Assembly: GCA_964503455.1 (NCBI GenBank)
Contig: CAZCZR010000065.1
Coordinates: 1 to 9,803 of the forward strand
Direction: 5' to 3'
Length of the DNA: 9,803 bases
Source of the DNA: CAZCZR01 sp964503455
GTDB taxonomy: Bacteria > Bacillota > Clostridia > UBA1381
Under the pieces are notes generated by a model. It made no database searches. It saw nothing but the letters and a program-made list of their open reading frames with translations, and was not told where the DNA came from. Positions 1 through 6,595 of this stretch are shown piece after piece (position 1 is the first letter of the stretch; each line of letters begins with the position of its first letter). Position numbers and translations under genes: made by a program.

Positions 1-1357
1 GCTTGCCGTCGTTATTAAAGTCGCTCATATGCATAGCGTCGCCGTGACCGAGCTTCGTGTTGCCGAGAACCGTCACGCCGTCATCGTCAAGCGAAGCGGA
101 GCCGTAGACAATTTCGTCCTTGCCGTCATCGTCTATATCGCCTACCGACAGATTATGGTTGCCTTGTCCGGCAAACGAGCTGTCAGCGGCTGTTTTGCTG
201 TCATATTCCCATTGAAGCGCCATTTCGGTGCCGTCCCACGTATACGCGCGCAGCGCGGCTCTGTTGTAATAGCCGCGGCACATTACAATACTGGGATGAA
301 CGCCGTCAATGTAAGCGACAGCCGCAAGGTAACGCGAGGATCTGTTCATGCTGCTGTCACCCCAGTCGCTGCCGTCCTCTGCGCCAATCGGAATAGCGTC
401 CGTTGTGCAAAGAGCCGCGCCGGTTTCACCGTCAAATATCGTGTAGTACTCAGGGCCTATGTTCTTGCCCTTTCTTAAATAAGTCTGTGTATTATCCGCG
501 TTTCTTATTTCCTCGGTATCGCCGGCTAAGGTTACATAATTGCCCTGTCCGTCAACAGCGCCGAGGCCTGTTATGGAGGCTATCTCCGATCTGCCGTCGC
601 CGTCGAAGTCGTATACGAGGAACGGATTTTCATGCGCGCCGGAGCGAACGTGGGGACCCAAGTCGATTCTCCACATATACAAATGACCGTTCTCGTTCTG
701 TGTCGGATCGGTATTGGACGGATCTATCTTATAGCCGTCTATATAGGTTCTTCCCGTTGTTCCGCTGCTTGCAGCGTCCTTTGAGTTTGTCGGATCCCAC
801 TTGAGTACGATTTCGTACTCGCCGTCGCCGTCAAGATCTCCGACAGAAGCATCGTTGGCGCCGCCTTCGGTGTTACTGTCCACTGTATAGTAATGACCGC
901 CGTTGCTGTCGTCAGGTCTTTCAAGCGTAATATCCGTATACGTGAATGAGTTTTCCGGACTGGAGTTTTTGCCCACATGGTTCTCTCCGGGCGTGACAGG
1001 CGTCTCGCCGGAGGGATCCTCGCCCTTTTTCACAACAACATATGTATCTGCCGCGGTGCCTATCGTATCAGTATAGCAGGTCGCCGCGTGAATGTCGGTG
1101 GTGGTTAAAAGAGTGCCGTTTTTATAAATATCAAACGACTGGTTTGTAAGGCTTTCATCTCCGAGGAGTCTCCAGCTCAGATACACGCCGTTCGTGACCT
1201 TAGTCGCGATAAGACCTCGTCCGAGCTTCTCCATCTGACGCGCCGCCGTCTGATATGTCGGTGTTTTTGCGGTTGCCGCGCTTGCGGGTACGACGCCGGT
1301 AATTGCCGTGCATATCATAGCCGCGCTGACAGCCGCGCTGATTAGTCTTTTTTTCAT
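1..1357 (-). CDS. Rhamnogalacturonan lyase, PL11 family, secreted (5' part only; C-terminus outside the window)
   Basis: The frame is open from an ATG at 1357 to the window edge, giving 452 residues. PL11 enzymes cleave the rhamnose-galacturonate backbone of rhamnogalacturonan-I by beta-elimination outside the cell. Visible: a signal peptide (MKKR, hydrophobic stretch, AxA at ASA near residue 27); an N-terminal beta domain with GVYLSWRLLGD (57-67); and the calcium-binding propeller with Asp-rich loops DLDGDGEYE (174-182), DFDGDG (250-255) and DIDDDGKDE (407-415). Other family-typical stretches are KWDPTNSKD (186-194), IDLGPHVRSGAH (231-242), MCRGYY (359-364), GQGNHNLSVGD (397-407) and LGHGDAMH (436-443). 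A GGAAGGAG ribosome site lies about 12 bases upstream. Full members run to about 600 residues or more, so about a quarter of the lyase and any binding or anchoring modules are missing. The Cys at residue 16 is not in a lipobox. Family assignment is confident; exo or endo mode cannot be told. Confidence 0.93.
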   Translation of the reverse strand, partial: MKKRLISAAVSAAMICTAITGVVPASAATAKTPTYQTAARQMEKLGRGLIATKVTNGVYLSWRLLGDESLTNQSFDIYKNGTLLTTTDIHAATCYTDTIGTAADTYVVVKKGEDPSGETPVTPGENHVGKNSSPENSFTYTDITLERPDDSNGGHYYTVDSNTEGGANDASVGDLDGDGEYEIVLKWDPTNSKDAASSGTTGRTYIDGYKIDPSNTDPTQNENGHLYMWRIDLGPHVRSGAHENPFLVYDFDGDGRSEIASITGLGAVDGQGNYVTLAGDTEEIRNADNTQTYLRKGKNIGPEYYTIFDGETGAALCTTDAIPIGAEDGSDWGDSSMNRSSRYLAAVAYIDGVHPSIVMCRGYYNRAALRAYTWDGTEMALQWEYDSKTAADSSFAGQGNHNLSVGDIDDDGKDEIVYGSASLDDDGVTVLGNTKLGHGDAMHMSDFNNDGK

Positions 1358-1397
1358 ATAATCATCTCTCTCCTTCCAAAAAAATCTAACCATATAT

Positions 1398-1426
1398 ATT
1401 ATACATTATTATAAGGTTTTCGGCAA
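1398..1426 (-). promoter_or_regulatory. SigA-type promoter of the PL11 lyase gene
   Basis: On the minus strand TTGCCG (1426-1421) is followed after exactly 17 bases by a perfect TATAAT (1403-1398), about 40 bases upstream of the lyase ATG. The -35 matches consensus at 4 of 6 positions, which fits a regulated carbohydrate gene. No obvious CcpA (cre) site was recognised around it. Confidence 0.7.
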
Positions 1427-1765
1427 TGAAAATGTTGTACAAAATAAACAAACCTCTTTTGTGCATTTTGCTACCGGCAGTTTACATAAAATCGACAATA
1501 ACTTCATCTGTGGATAACTTATCCACCTTATCCACACAGTTATCCACGCAGAAGGTGGAAAATTTATGCAAGAATCAAGCGAAAATAAGGAGTTATCCAT
1601 CAAGACGACAAAATGATCCACACCCTGCGGTATATTTACATAATTTTTAGCGTCACCCGTTTTTCGGGAATTTTACAAAAATTACGCCGCGCTTACAAAG
1701 CTTTCAAAAAAGCGCTTTCGGCGGCGATATATTTTCACAAGCGCGCAAAAATTTCGGTACACCCC
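1427..1765. other. Divergent intergenic region: AT-rich stretch, DnaA boxes and a bulged dyad; no gene seen
   Basis: No credible coding frame was found between the two divergent promoters. Contents, left to right: an imperfect 8-bp hairpin (GTACAAAA with TTTTGTGC, 1437-1464); the DnaA-box cluster annotated separately (1509-1622); a small CCCG/CGGG hairpin near 1649-1661; and a larger dyad, CGCCGCGCTT (1685-1694) against AAGCGC plus a four-base bulge plus GGCG (1710-1723). The dyad lies upstream of the glyS promoter, so no transcript through it is predicted. Short frames of 70-84 codons here lack ribosome sites and family features. Confidence 0.6.
1509..1622. promoter_or_regulatory. DnaA-box cluster (candidate DnaA-binding locus)
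   Basis: Consensus DnaA box is TTATCCACA. Seen: a perfect box on the minus strand at 1509-1517; TTATCCACC at 1519-1527 (8/9); a perfect box at 1528-1536; TTATCCACG at 1540-1548 (8/9); TTATCCATC at 1593-1601 (7/9); TGATCCACA at 1614-1622 (8/9). The first two face each other as a 17-bp palindrome (GTGGATAA, one base, TTATCCAC); the second and third abut with no gap. A very AT-rich block lies about 90 bp to the left (1381-1420). Box spacing and density far exceed chance. What binds in vivo and why is inference: DnaA titration or control of the flanking promoters is likelier than a main origin, since no dnaA, dnaN or rpmH is adjacent. Confidence 0.72.
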
Positions 1766-1794
1766 TTGACAAATGTGTTGTTTTCGGATAAAAT
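1766..1794 (+). promoter_or_regulatory. SigA-type promoter of glyS
   Basis: A perfect TTGACA (1766-1771) is followed after 17 bases by TAAAAT (1789-1794, 5 of 6). Transcription would start near 1801, leaving about 33 bases before the glyS ATG. That is too short for a T-box leader, so this synthetase gene does not appear to be controlled by tRNA-sensing attenuation. Confidence 0.85.
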
Positions 1795-1833
1795 AGAAAT
1801 ATATGCTATTACAAATCGAAAGGATTGAAGCCG

Positions 1834-3228
1834 ATGAACAATTCGGACAAAAAAATGGATAAGATCGTGGCTCTGTGCAAGGGCAGGGGATATATATACC
1901 CCGGCAGCGAGATCTACGGCGGGCTTGCCAATACATGGGACTACGGTCCTCTCGGCGTGGAATTTAAAAACAACGTCAAAAAGGCATGGTGGAAAAAATT
2001 CATTCAGGAATCAAAATACAATGTCGGTATAGACTGCGCAATACTTATGAATCCGCGTGTATGGGAGGCGTCGGGTCATGTGGGCGGATTTTCCGACCCG
2101 CTTATGGACTGCAAGGAATGTAAGTCGCGTCACAGAGCGGACAAGCTTATAGAGGATTTCGCTCACGAAAAGGGCGAGGATATAACGGTGGACGGCTGGA
2201 GCAAGGAAAAGATGCTTGCTTACATCAGCGACAATAATATCTGCTGTCCCGACTGCGGCAAGCATAACTTCACGGATATACGCGAGTTCAATCTTATGTT
2301 CAAGACATTCCAAGGCGTTACGGAGGATTCGTCCGCCGTGGTATATCTGCGTCCCGAAACCGCGCAGGGAATATTCGTAAACTTTAAAAGCGTTCAGAGG
2401 ACTTCAAGAAAGAAGGTCCCCTTCGGTATAGGTCAGGTGGGAAAATCCTTCAGAAACGAGATCACGCCCGGCAACTTCACATTCAGAACAAGAGAATTTG
2501 AGCAGATGGAGCTTGAGTTTTTCTGCGAGCCCGGCACCGACCTTGAGTGGCACGCATACTGGAAAAAGTACTGTATGGACTTCCTTCTCAAGCTTGGCAT
2601 AAAAGAGGAAAATCTGCGTTTTCGCGATCACTCGCCGGAGGAGCTGGCGTTTTATTCAAACGCCACCTCGGATATTGAGTTCGTGTTCCCGTTCGGTTGG
2701 GGAGAGCTTTGGGGCATAGCCGACAGAACCGATTATGACTTAAAGCAGCATCAGGAATACTCCGGCGAAAATATGGAGTATATAGATCCCGCCGACTCGA
2801 AAAAGAGATATATTCCCTATGTTATAGAGCCGTCGCTTGGCGCTGACAGAGTTGCGCTTGCATTTTTGGTGGAAGCGTATGACGAGGAGCAGCTTGACGG
2901 CGGGGATACAAGAGTCGTTCTGCATCTGCATCCGGCGCTTGCGCCCGTTAAGGCGTGTGTTCTGCCGCTTTCAAAGAAGCTTTCCGAGGGTGCGCAGGCT
3001 GTATATGACGAGCTTTGCAAAAAGTATAACGTTGAATACGATGACGCAGGCTCGATAGGCAAGCGTTACCGCCGTCAGGACGAGATAGGCACGCCCATAT
3101 GCGTTACCTATGATTTTGATTCCGTTGAGGACGGCTCGGTGACCGTGCGCGACCGCGACACCATGGAGCAGACAAGAATAAAGATAGAAGATCTTGACGC
3201 GTATATCGCCGAAAAGATCGCGTTTTGA
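1834..3228 (+). CDS. glyS: Glycyl-tRNA synthetase, single-chain alpha2 type
   Basis: Class II aminoacyl-tRNA synthetase charging tRNA-Gly with glycine in the cytoplasm; 464 residues, usual for the homodimeric type (unlike the separate glyQ/glyS subunits of many bacteria). Features: N-terminal GRGYIYPGSEIYGG (17-30) and WDYGPLG (35-41); an insertion with two Cys pairs, C93-C96 and C138-C141, likely to bind zinc; RPETAQGIF (173-181); motif 2 with FRNE (206-209) and FRTREFEQMELEFF (217-230); motif 3 EPSLGADR (332-339); and a C-terminal anticodon-binding domain from about residue 363. The ATG at 1834 is chosen because AAAGGA (1819-1824) sits 9 bases before it; an upstream TTG at 1825 would overlap that site. 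mscL follows 51 bases later without a clear promoter or terminator, so the two may share a transcript. Confidence 0.97.
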   Translation: MNNSDKKMDKIVALCKGRGYIYPGSEIYGGLANTWDYGPLGVEFKNNVKKAWWKKFIQESKYNVGIDCAILMNPRVWEASGHVGGFSDPLMDCKECKSRHRADKLIEDFAHEKGEDITVDGWSKEKMLAYISDNNICCPDCGKHNFTDIREFNLMFKTFQGVTEDSSAVVYLRPETAQGIFVNFKSVQRTSRKKVPFGIGQVGKSFRNEITPGNFTFRTREFEQMELEFFCEPGTDLEWHAYWKKYCMDFLLKLGIKEENLRFRDHSPEELAFYSNATSDIEFVFPFGWGELWGIADRTDYDLKQHQEYSGENMEYIDPADSKKRYIPYVIEPSLGADRVALAFLVEAYDEEQLDGGDTRVVLHLHPALAPVKACVLPLSKKLSEGAQAVYDELCKKYNVEYDDAGSIGKRYRRQDEIGTPICVTYDFDSVEDGSVTVRDRDTMEQTRIKIEDLDAYIAEKIAF

Positions 3229-3279
3229 CAGTGTATTGTAAAATAACCAAATGTTAAAAAAACAAAGGAGGATAAAACA

Positions 3280-3666
3280 ATGGGACTTATTAAGGAATTT
3301 CGTGAATTTATAACGCGCGGCAACGTGCTTGATATGGCAGTCGGCGTTATTGTTGGCGGAGCGTTCAAGGGGATTGTTGATTCGCTTGTAAATGATATGC
3401 TTATGCCGCTTATCACCTCTATTACAGGCAAGGTAAGCGTTGCCGATCTGGCTGTTACTATCGGAAACACGCCGATCAATTACGGCAATTTCTTTCAGCA
3501 GATAATCAACTTCCTTATAATCGCCGCTACGATCTTCTGTATCGTTAAGGCTGCGAATACCGTTCAGGACAAGCTGTTAAAGAAGGAAGAGCCTGCGCCG
3601 GAAGAGCCTGCGGCTCCCACTCAGGAAGAGCTTTTGACCGAGATCAGAGATCTTTTGAAAAAATAA
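3280..3666 (+). CDS. mscL: Large-conductance mechanosensitive channel MscL
   Basis: Inner-membrane homopentameric channel that opens under membrane tension and releases solutes after hypo-osmotic shock. At 128 residues it is of normal length. Visible: an amphipathic N-terminus followed by the classic RGNVLDMAVGVIVGGAF (13-29), the start of the pore-lining first helix; a loop with NYGNF (67-71) before the second helix (about 70-92, LIIAATIFCIVKAAN); then an acidic Pro/Glu-rich linker (KKEEPAPEEPAAP) and a C-terminal helix with EELLTEIRDLL, typical of the cytoplasmic bundle. A strong AAAGGAGG (3264-3271) lies 8 bases before the ATG. There is no functional link to its neighbours. Confidence 0.97.
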   Translation: MGLIKEFREFITRGNVLDMAVGVIVGGAFKGIVDSLVNDMLMPLITSITGKVSVADLAVTIGNTPINYGNFFQQIINFLIIAATIFCIVKAANTVQDKLLKKEEPAPEEPAAPTQEELLTEIRDLLKK

Positions 3667-3675
3667 ACAGATGTC

Positions 3676-3704
3676 TTGACACGGAATAAATTCCGTTACA
3701 TATT
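3676..3704 (+). promoter_or_regulatory. Putative promoter of the thi operon with an operator-like palindrome in the spacer
   Basis: A perfect TTGACA (3676-3681) stands 17 bases before CATATT (3699-3704, 4 of 6 to TATAAT). Between them lies a palindrome, ACGGAATAAATTCCGT (3681-3696): two 7-bp arms around AA, filling almost the whole spacer, where a bound repressor would block RNA polymerase. The predicted start is near 3711, giving a leader of about 105 bases before thiS. The regulator is unknown and the -10 is weak, so this stays a candidate. Confidence 0.5.
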
Positions 3705-3731
3705 TAAAAATACCGGTTACTTAAACAAAAT

Positions 3732-3788
3732 AAAGCACAAAACGGAGCGCACCGCCAAAAAGGTACGGATCTTCGTTTTGTGCTTTTT
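3732..3788 (+). terminator. Long hairpin plus T-tract between mscL and thiS: terminator and/or thiS leader attenuator
   Basis: A 16-bp stem (3732-3747 with 3771-3786; one G-U pair, otherwise perfect) closes a 23-base loop and runs into TTTTT (3784-3788). It can end mscL transcription. If the thi promoter at 3676 is real, the hairpin also lies inside the thi leader, because only 27 bases separate it from thiS and no promoter is visible there. The loop contains GCACCGCC (3749-3756), complementary at 7 of 8 positions to the thiS ribosome site GGAGGTGC (3801-3808). I see no TPP riboswitch core (no CTGAGA element). On the opposite strand the hairpin is followed by a weaker T-rich run. Confidence 0.75.
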
Positions 3789-3815
3789 CATTTAAAACAC
3801 GGAGGTGCAAAGGAC

Positions 3816-4010
3816 ATGACATTAAACGGAGAACGCGTCGAATGGAGCGAGGGCATGACTGTCGGCGGACTGCTTCGTGCCGAAGGCTACGGAACAGACA
3901 GGGTCGCCGTTGAGAAAAACGGCAGCATAGTTCCCAGAGCTTCTTATGAGGCTGTAAGCGTTGAGGAAAACGACTCAATAGAGGTGGTGCGCTTTGTCGG
4001 AGGCGGCTGA
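3816..4010 (+). CDS. thiS: Sulfur carrier protein ThiS
   Basis: Small ubiquitin-fold protein of 64 residues whose C-terminal Gly-Gly is adenylated by ThiF and then carries sulfur as a thiocarboxylate to ThiG. It starts MTLNGERVEW, has the family-typical VAVEKNGSIVPR stretch (about 30-41), and ends VRFVGGG with the required terminal glycines. The ATG at 3816 is preceded by two ribosome-site elements, GGAGG (3801-3805) and AAGGA (3810-3814). An upstream TTG at 3780 lies in the 3' arm of the leader hairpin and is rejected as a start. thiF begins one base after the stop. Confidence 0.95.
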   Translation: MTLNGERVEWSEGMTVGGLLRAEGYGTDRVAVEKNGSIVPRASYEAVSVEENDSIEVVRFVGGG

Positions 4011-4011
4011 T

Positions 4012-4641
4012 ATGGTAAGCAGGAAAGAAATGGACGCGGCGCTTATCAAACGTCACGGCAGAGATTTTTTTGAGCGGATGCGCTCGGCGTCAGTCGCCGT
4101 GGCGGGACTTGGAGGACTTGGGTCAAATACGGCTGTAATGCTTGCGCGCGCGGGCATCGGGCGGCTTCGGCTGATAGATTTTGACTCTGTGGATATAACC
4201 AATCTCAACCGCCAGTGCTACACCGCGGATGACATAGGCAGGAAAAAGACCGATGCTTTGTGCGCGCTGCTTTGGCGGATAAACCCGTATATATGCCTTG
4301 AACCTGTTTGTATAAAGGTGACGGCGGATAATATACGCGCTATTTTCGACGGCTTTGATATAACGGCGGAGGCCTTTGACAAGGCGGAGCAAAAAGCGAT
4401 GCTGGTAAGCGGACTTATGGAAAATTTCCCCGCCATGAAGATAGTTTCAGGCTCCGGCATGGCGGGGTACGGCGACTGCAATCTTATAAAAACAGTAAGA
4501 CGGTTTCCGAATCTGTACATTTGCGGGGACGGCGTTTCGGATGCGGAAGGCGGCGAGGCTCTCTCGGCGGCGCGGGTCGCCGTATGCGCGGGGCATCAGG
4601 CAAACAAGATAATACAAATTATAACGGATCCCGACCGTTAA
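4012..4641 (+). CDS. thiF: ThiS adenylyltransferase ThiF, short clostridial type
   Basis: E1-like enzyme that activates the ThiS C-terminus with ATP, in the cytoplasm. It has 209 residues, shorter than E. coli ThiF (about 250) and matching the short ThiF family common in Clostridia. Seen: the nucleotide-binding loop GLGGLGS (32-38) and DFDSVDITNLNRQ (56-68), with the Asp, Asn and Arg used in adenylation; a Cys-rich tail without the paired CxxC zinc motifs of larger E1-like proteins. The ATG at 4012 is favoured over an in-frame TTG at 3994 because GGAGG (3999-4003), encoded within the last codons of thiS, is 8 bases before it. This makes thiS and thiF almost touching and probably translationally coupled. 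Confidence 0.93.
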   Translation: MVSRKEMDAALIKRHGRDFFERMRSASVAVAGLGGLGSNTAVMLARAGIGRLRLIDFDSVDITNLNRQCYTADDIGRKKTDALCALLWRINPYICLEPVCIKVTADNIRAIFDGFDITAEAFDKAEQKAMLVSGLMENFPAMKIVSGSGMAGYGDCNLIKTVRRFPNLYICGDGVSDAEGGEALSAARVAVCAGHQANKIIQIITDPDR

Positions 4642-4664
4642 CACATAAAAAGGAGATAACAAGA

Positions 4665-5432
4665 ATGGAAGATAAGCTTATAATAGGCGGACACGAGTTT
4701 ACATCGAGGTTCATACTCGGATCGGGCAAGTTTTCGCTTGAAATGACGGATAAGGTCATAAAAAACGGCGGCGTCGAGATGGCTACGCTGGCGCTCAGGC
4801 GCGCAGTCAAGGGCGGCGAGTCCAATATCCTTGATTATATGCCGGAGGGCATAACGCTTCTGCCGAACACATCGGGCGCGAGAAACGCGGAGGAGGCTGT
4901 AAGGATAGCGCGTCTTGCAAGAGAAATAGGCTGCGGAGATTTTGTGAAGGTCGAGGTCGTGCATGAATCGAAGTACCTTCTGCCGGATAATTACGAAACG
5001 GTCCGCGCCACGGAAATGCTTGCAAAAGAAGGCTTTATCGTGATGCCCTATATGTACCCCGATCTGAACGCCGCGAGGGATATGGCAAACGCCGGCGCCG
5101 CGGCTGTAATGCCTCTCGGCTCGCCTATCGGAACGAACAAGGGACTGCTTACAAAGGATTTTATAAAGATACTTGTTGACGAGATAGATCTGCCCGTGAT
5201 AGTGGACGCCGGTATAGGCAGACCGTCACAGGCGTGCGAGGCTATGGAGCTTGGATGCGCCGCCGTAATGGCAAACACCGCCATAGCCACGGCAGGCGAC
5301 ATCGGACTTATGGCGTCCGCGTTCAGGCTTGCCATAGAAGCCGGAAGAGCCGCTTATCTTGCGCGTCCCGGAAGAGTGCTTGAGCATAAGGCGGAGGCGT
5401 CAAGTCCGCTGACAGGCTTTCTGGCCGACTAA
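4665..5432 (+). CDS. thiG: Thiazole synthase ThiG
   Basis: TIM-barrel enzyme that condenses 1-deoxy-D-xylulose 5-phosphate, dehydroglycine and sulfur from ThiS thiocarboxylate into the thiazole phosphate carboxylate. It has 255 residues, normal length. Visible: IIGGHEFTSRFILGSGKF at the N-terminus, LPNTSGARNAEEAVRIA (66-82), and the Schiff-base lysine K95 in GDFVKVEVV. Further on are the phosphate-binding MPLGSPIGTNKGL and VDAGIGRPSQA. AGGAG (4651-4655) lies 9 bases before the ATG, 23 bases after thiF. It probably forms a complex with ThiH, the next gene. Confidence 0.97.
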   Translation: MEDKLIIGGHEFTSRFILGSGKFSLEMTDKVIKNGGVEMATLALRRAVKGGESNILDYMPEGITLLPNTSGARNAEEAVRIARLAREIGCGDFVKVEVVHESKYLLPDNYETVRATEMLAKEGFIVMPYMYPDLNAARDMANAGAAAVMPLGSPIGTNKGLLTKDFIKILVDEIDLPVIVDAGIGRPSQACEAMELGCAAVMANTAIATAGDIGLMASAFRLAIEAGRAAYLARPGRVLEHKAEASSPLTGFLAD

Positions 5433-5452
5433 AGCGAACGGAGGAAATTGCT

Positions 5453-6595
5453 ATGACTGATCATATGGAATATATGCCTGGTATGGAGAATATCGGCAGC
5501 GAGATAATGGATAAGGTTCTTGCCGATCTTAAGAGCTATGACTACAGCTCCTATACGGGCGCGGACGCGGCAAGGGCGCTTGAAAAAGAGAGCATTGACA
5601 CGGAGGATTTCAAGGCGCTTCTGTCGCCTGCCGCCGAGCCGCTGCTTGAACGGATGGCACAGCGCGCAAAAAAGGAAACGGCAAAGCATTTCGGCAACGC
5701 GGTATGCCTGTTTACGCCTCTCTATATAGCAAACTACTGCGAAAACGAGTGCGTTTACTGCGGTTTTAACTGCAAAAACAAAATTCACAGGGCAAAGCTT
5801 ACATCCGAGGAGATCGAAAACGAAATGAAAACCATCGCCGCGACCGGATTGAAGGAGATACTTCTGCTTACAGGCGAATCGAGGAAAATGTCGGACGTGG
5901 AGTATATAGGCGGCGCGGTCAAAACGGCGGCGAGGTATTTTTCTACCGTGGGCATAGAGATATACCCGCTAAACAGCGATGAGTACCGTTATCTGCATGA
6001 TTGCGGGGCGGATTTTGTAAGCGTGTATCAGGAAACGTATGATACGGACGTGTATGAAAGGAAGCATCTGCGCGGACATAAAAGAGTGTATCCGTACCGG
6101 TTCAACGCGCAGGAAAGAGCCATTATGGGCGGAATGAGGGGCGTGGCATTCGGATCGCTTCTGGGGCTTGGGGATTTTCGGCGCGACGCTTACGCCGCCG
6201 GTATGCACGCATATTACATACAAAAAAAGTACCCCCGCGCGGAAATATCGTTTTCATTCCCAAGGATGCGCCCGTACATCAACAACGCAAAGAACAGTCC
6301 CAACGACGTGCATGAAACGCAGCTTTTGCAGATAATGACAGCGTACAGGATATTTATGCCCTACGCCGGCATCACTATATCCACGCGTGAAAGGGCCGGC
6401 TTCCGCGACAATGTTATCGGCATAGCCGCGACAAAGATTTCGTCGGGAGTAAGCGTCGGGGTCGGCGGTCATTCGGAGGAAAACAAGGGCGACGAGCAGT
6501 TCGAGATCTCCGATCCGCGCTCGACAGACGAGGTGAAGGCGGCTATAGCCGCAAGAGGTATGCAGCCCGTATTCACCGATTATATAAGAGTATGA
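5453..6595 (+). CDS. thiH: 2-iminoacetate synthase ThiH (radical SAM tyrosine lyase)
   Basis: Radical-SAM enzyme that cleaves tyrosine to dehydroglycine (2-iminoacetate) and p-cresol, supplying the glycine unit for ThiG. It has 380 residues, normal length. The [4Fe-4S] motif CxxxCxxC is intact at C96, C100 and C103 (CENECVYC). It is followed by family-typical TGESRKMSDVEYI, QETYDTDVYE and, near the C-terminus, SSGVSVGVGGH. GGAGG (5440-5444) lies 8 bases before the ATG. Use of ThiH and not the oxygen-dependent ThiO marks an anaerobic route. The stop overlaps the start of the next gene in ATGA. Confidence 0.97.
   Translation: MTDHMEYMPGMENIGSEIMDKVLADLKSYDYSSYTGADAARALEKESIDTEDFKALLSPAAEPLLERMAQRAKKETAKHFGNAVCLFTPLYIANYCENECVYCGFNCKNKIHRAKLTSEEIENEMKTIAATGLKEILLLTGESRKMSDVEYIGGAVKTAARYFSTVGIEIYPLNSDEYRYLHDCGADFVSVYQETYDTDVYERKHLRGHKRVYPYRFNAQERAIMGGMRGVAFGSLLGLGDFRRDAYAAGMHAYYIQKKYPRAEISFSFPRMRPYINNAKNSPNDVHETQLLQIMTAYRIFMPYAGITISTRERAGFRDNVIGIAATKISSGVSVGVGGHSEENKGDEQFEISDPRSTDEVKAAIAARGMQPVFTDYIRV

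Noticed and set aside
29..478. Plus-strand open frame of 149 codons at the left edge
   Set aside because: It is the antisense shadow of the PL11 lyase; no ribosome site and no family pattern, whereas the minus frame is clearly PL11.
1342..1357. Lipoprotein signal in the PL11 protein (Cys16)
   Set aside because: The residues before Cys16 (A-A-M-I) do not form a lipobox and an AxA site for ordinary signal peptidase follows.
1509..1622. Calling the DnaA-box cluster the main replication origin
   Set aside because: No dnaA, dnaN, recF, gyrB or rpmH nearby and no recognisable DnaA-trio next to the boxes; kept only as a DnaA-binding locus.
1825..1833. TTG start for glyS nine bases upstream of the ATG
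   Set aside because: It directly abuts the AAAGGA ribosome site; the ATG at 1834 has correct spacing.
3225..3244. TTGACA overlapping the glyS stop as an mscL promoter
   Set aside because: The nearest -10-like TAAAAT is only 8 bases away and nothing suitable lies at 16-18 bases.
3711..3815. TPP riboswitch upstream of thiS
   Set aside because: The conserved CTGAGA and ACCTGA-type core elements are absent on either strand; the region is a simple long hairpin plus leader.
4521..4664. Longer ThiG start upstream of 4665
   Set aside because: The extension is a read-through of thiF sequence in another frame, rich in Arg and Gly and without a ribosome site; AGGAG before the ATG at 4665 decides.
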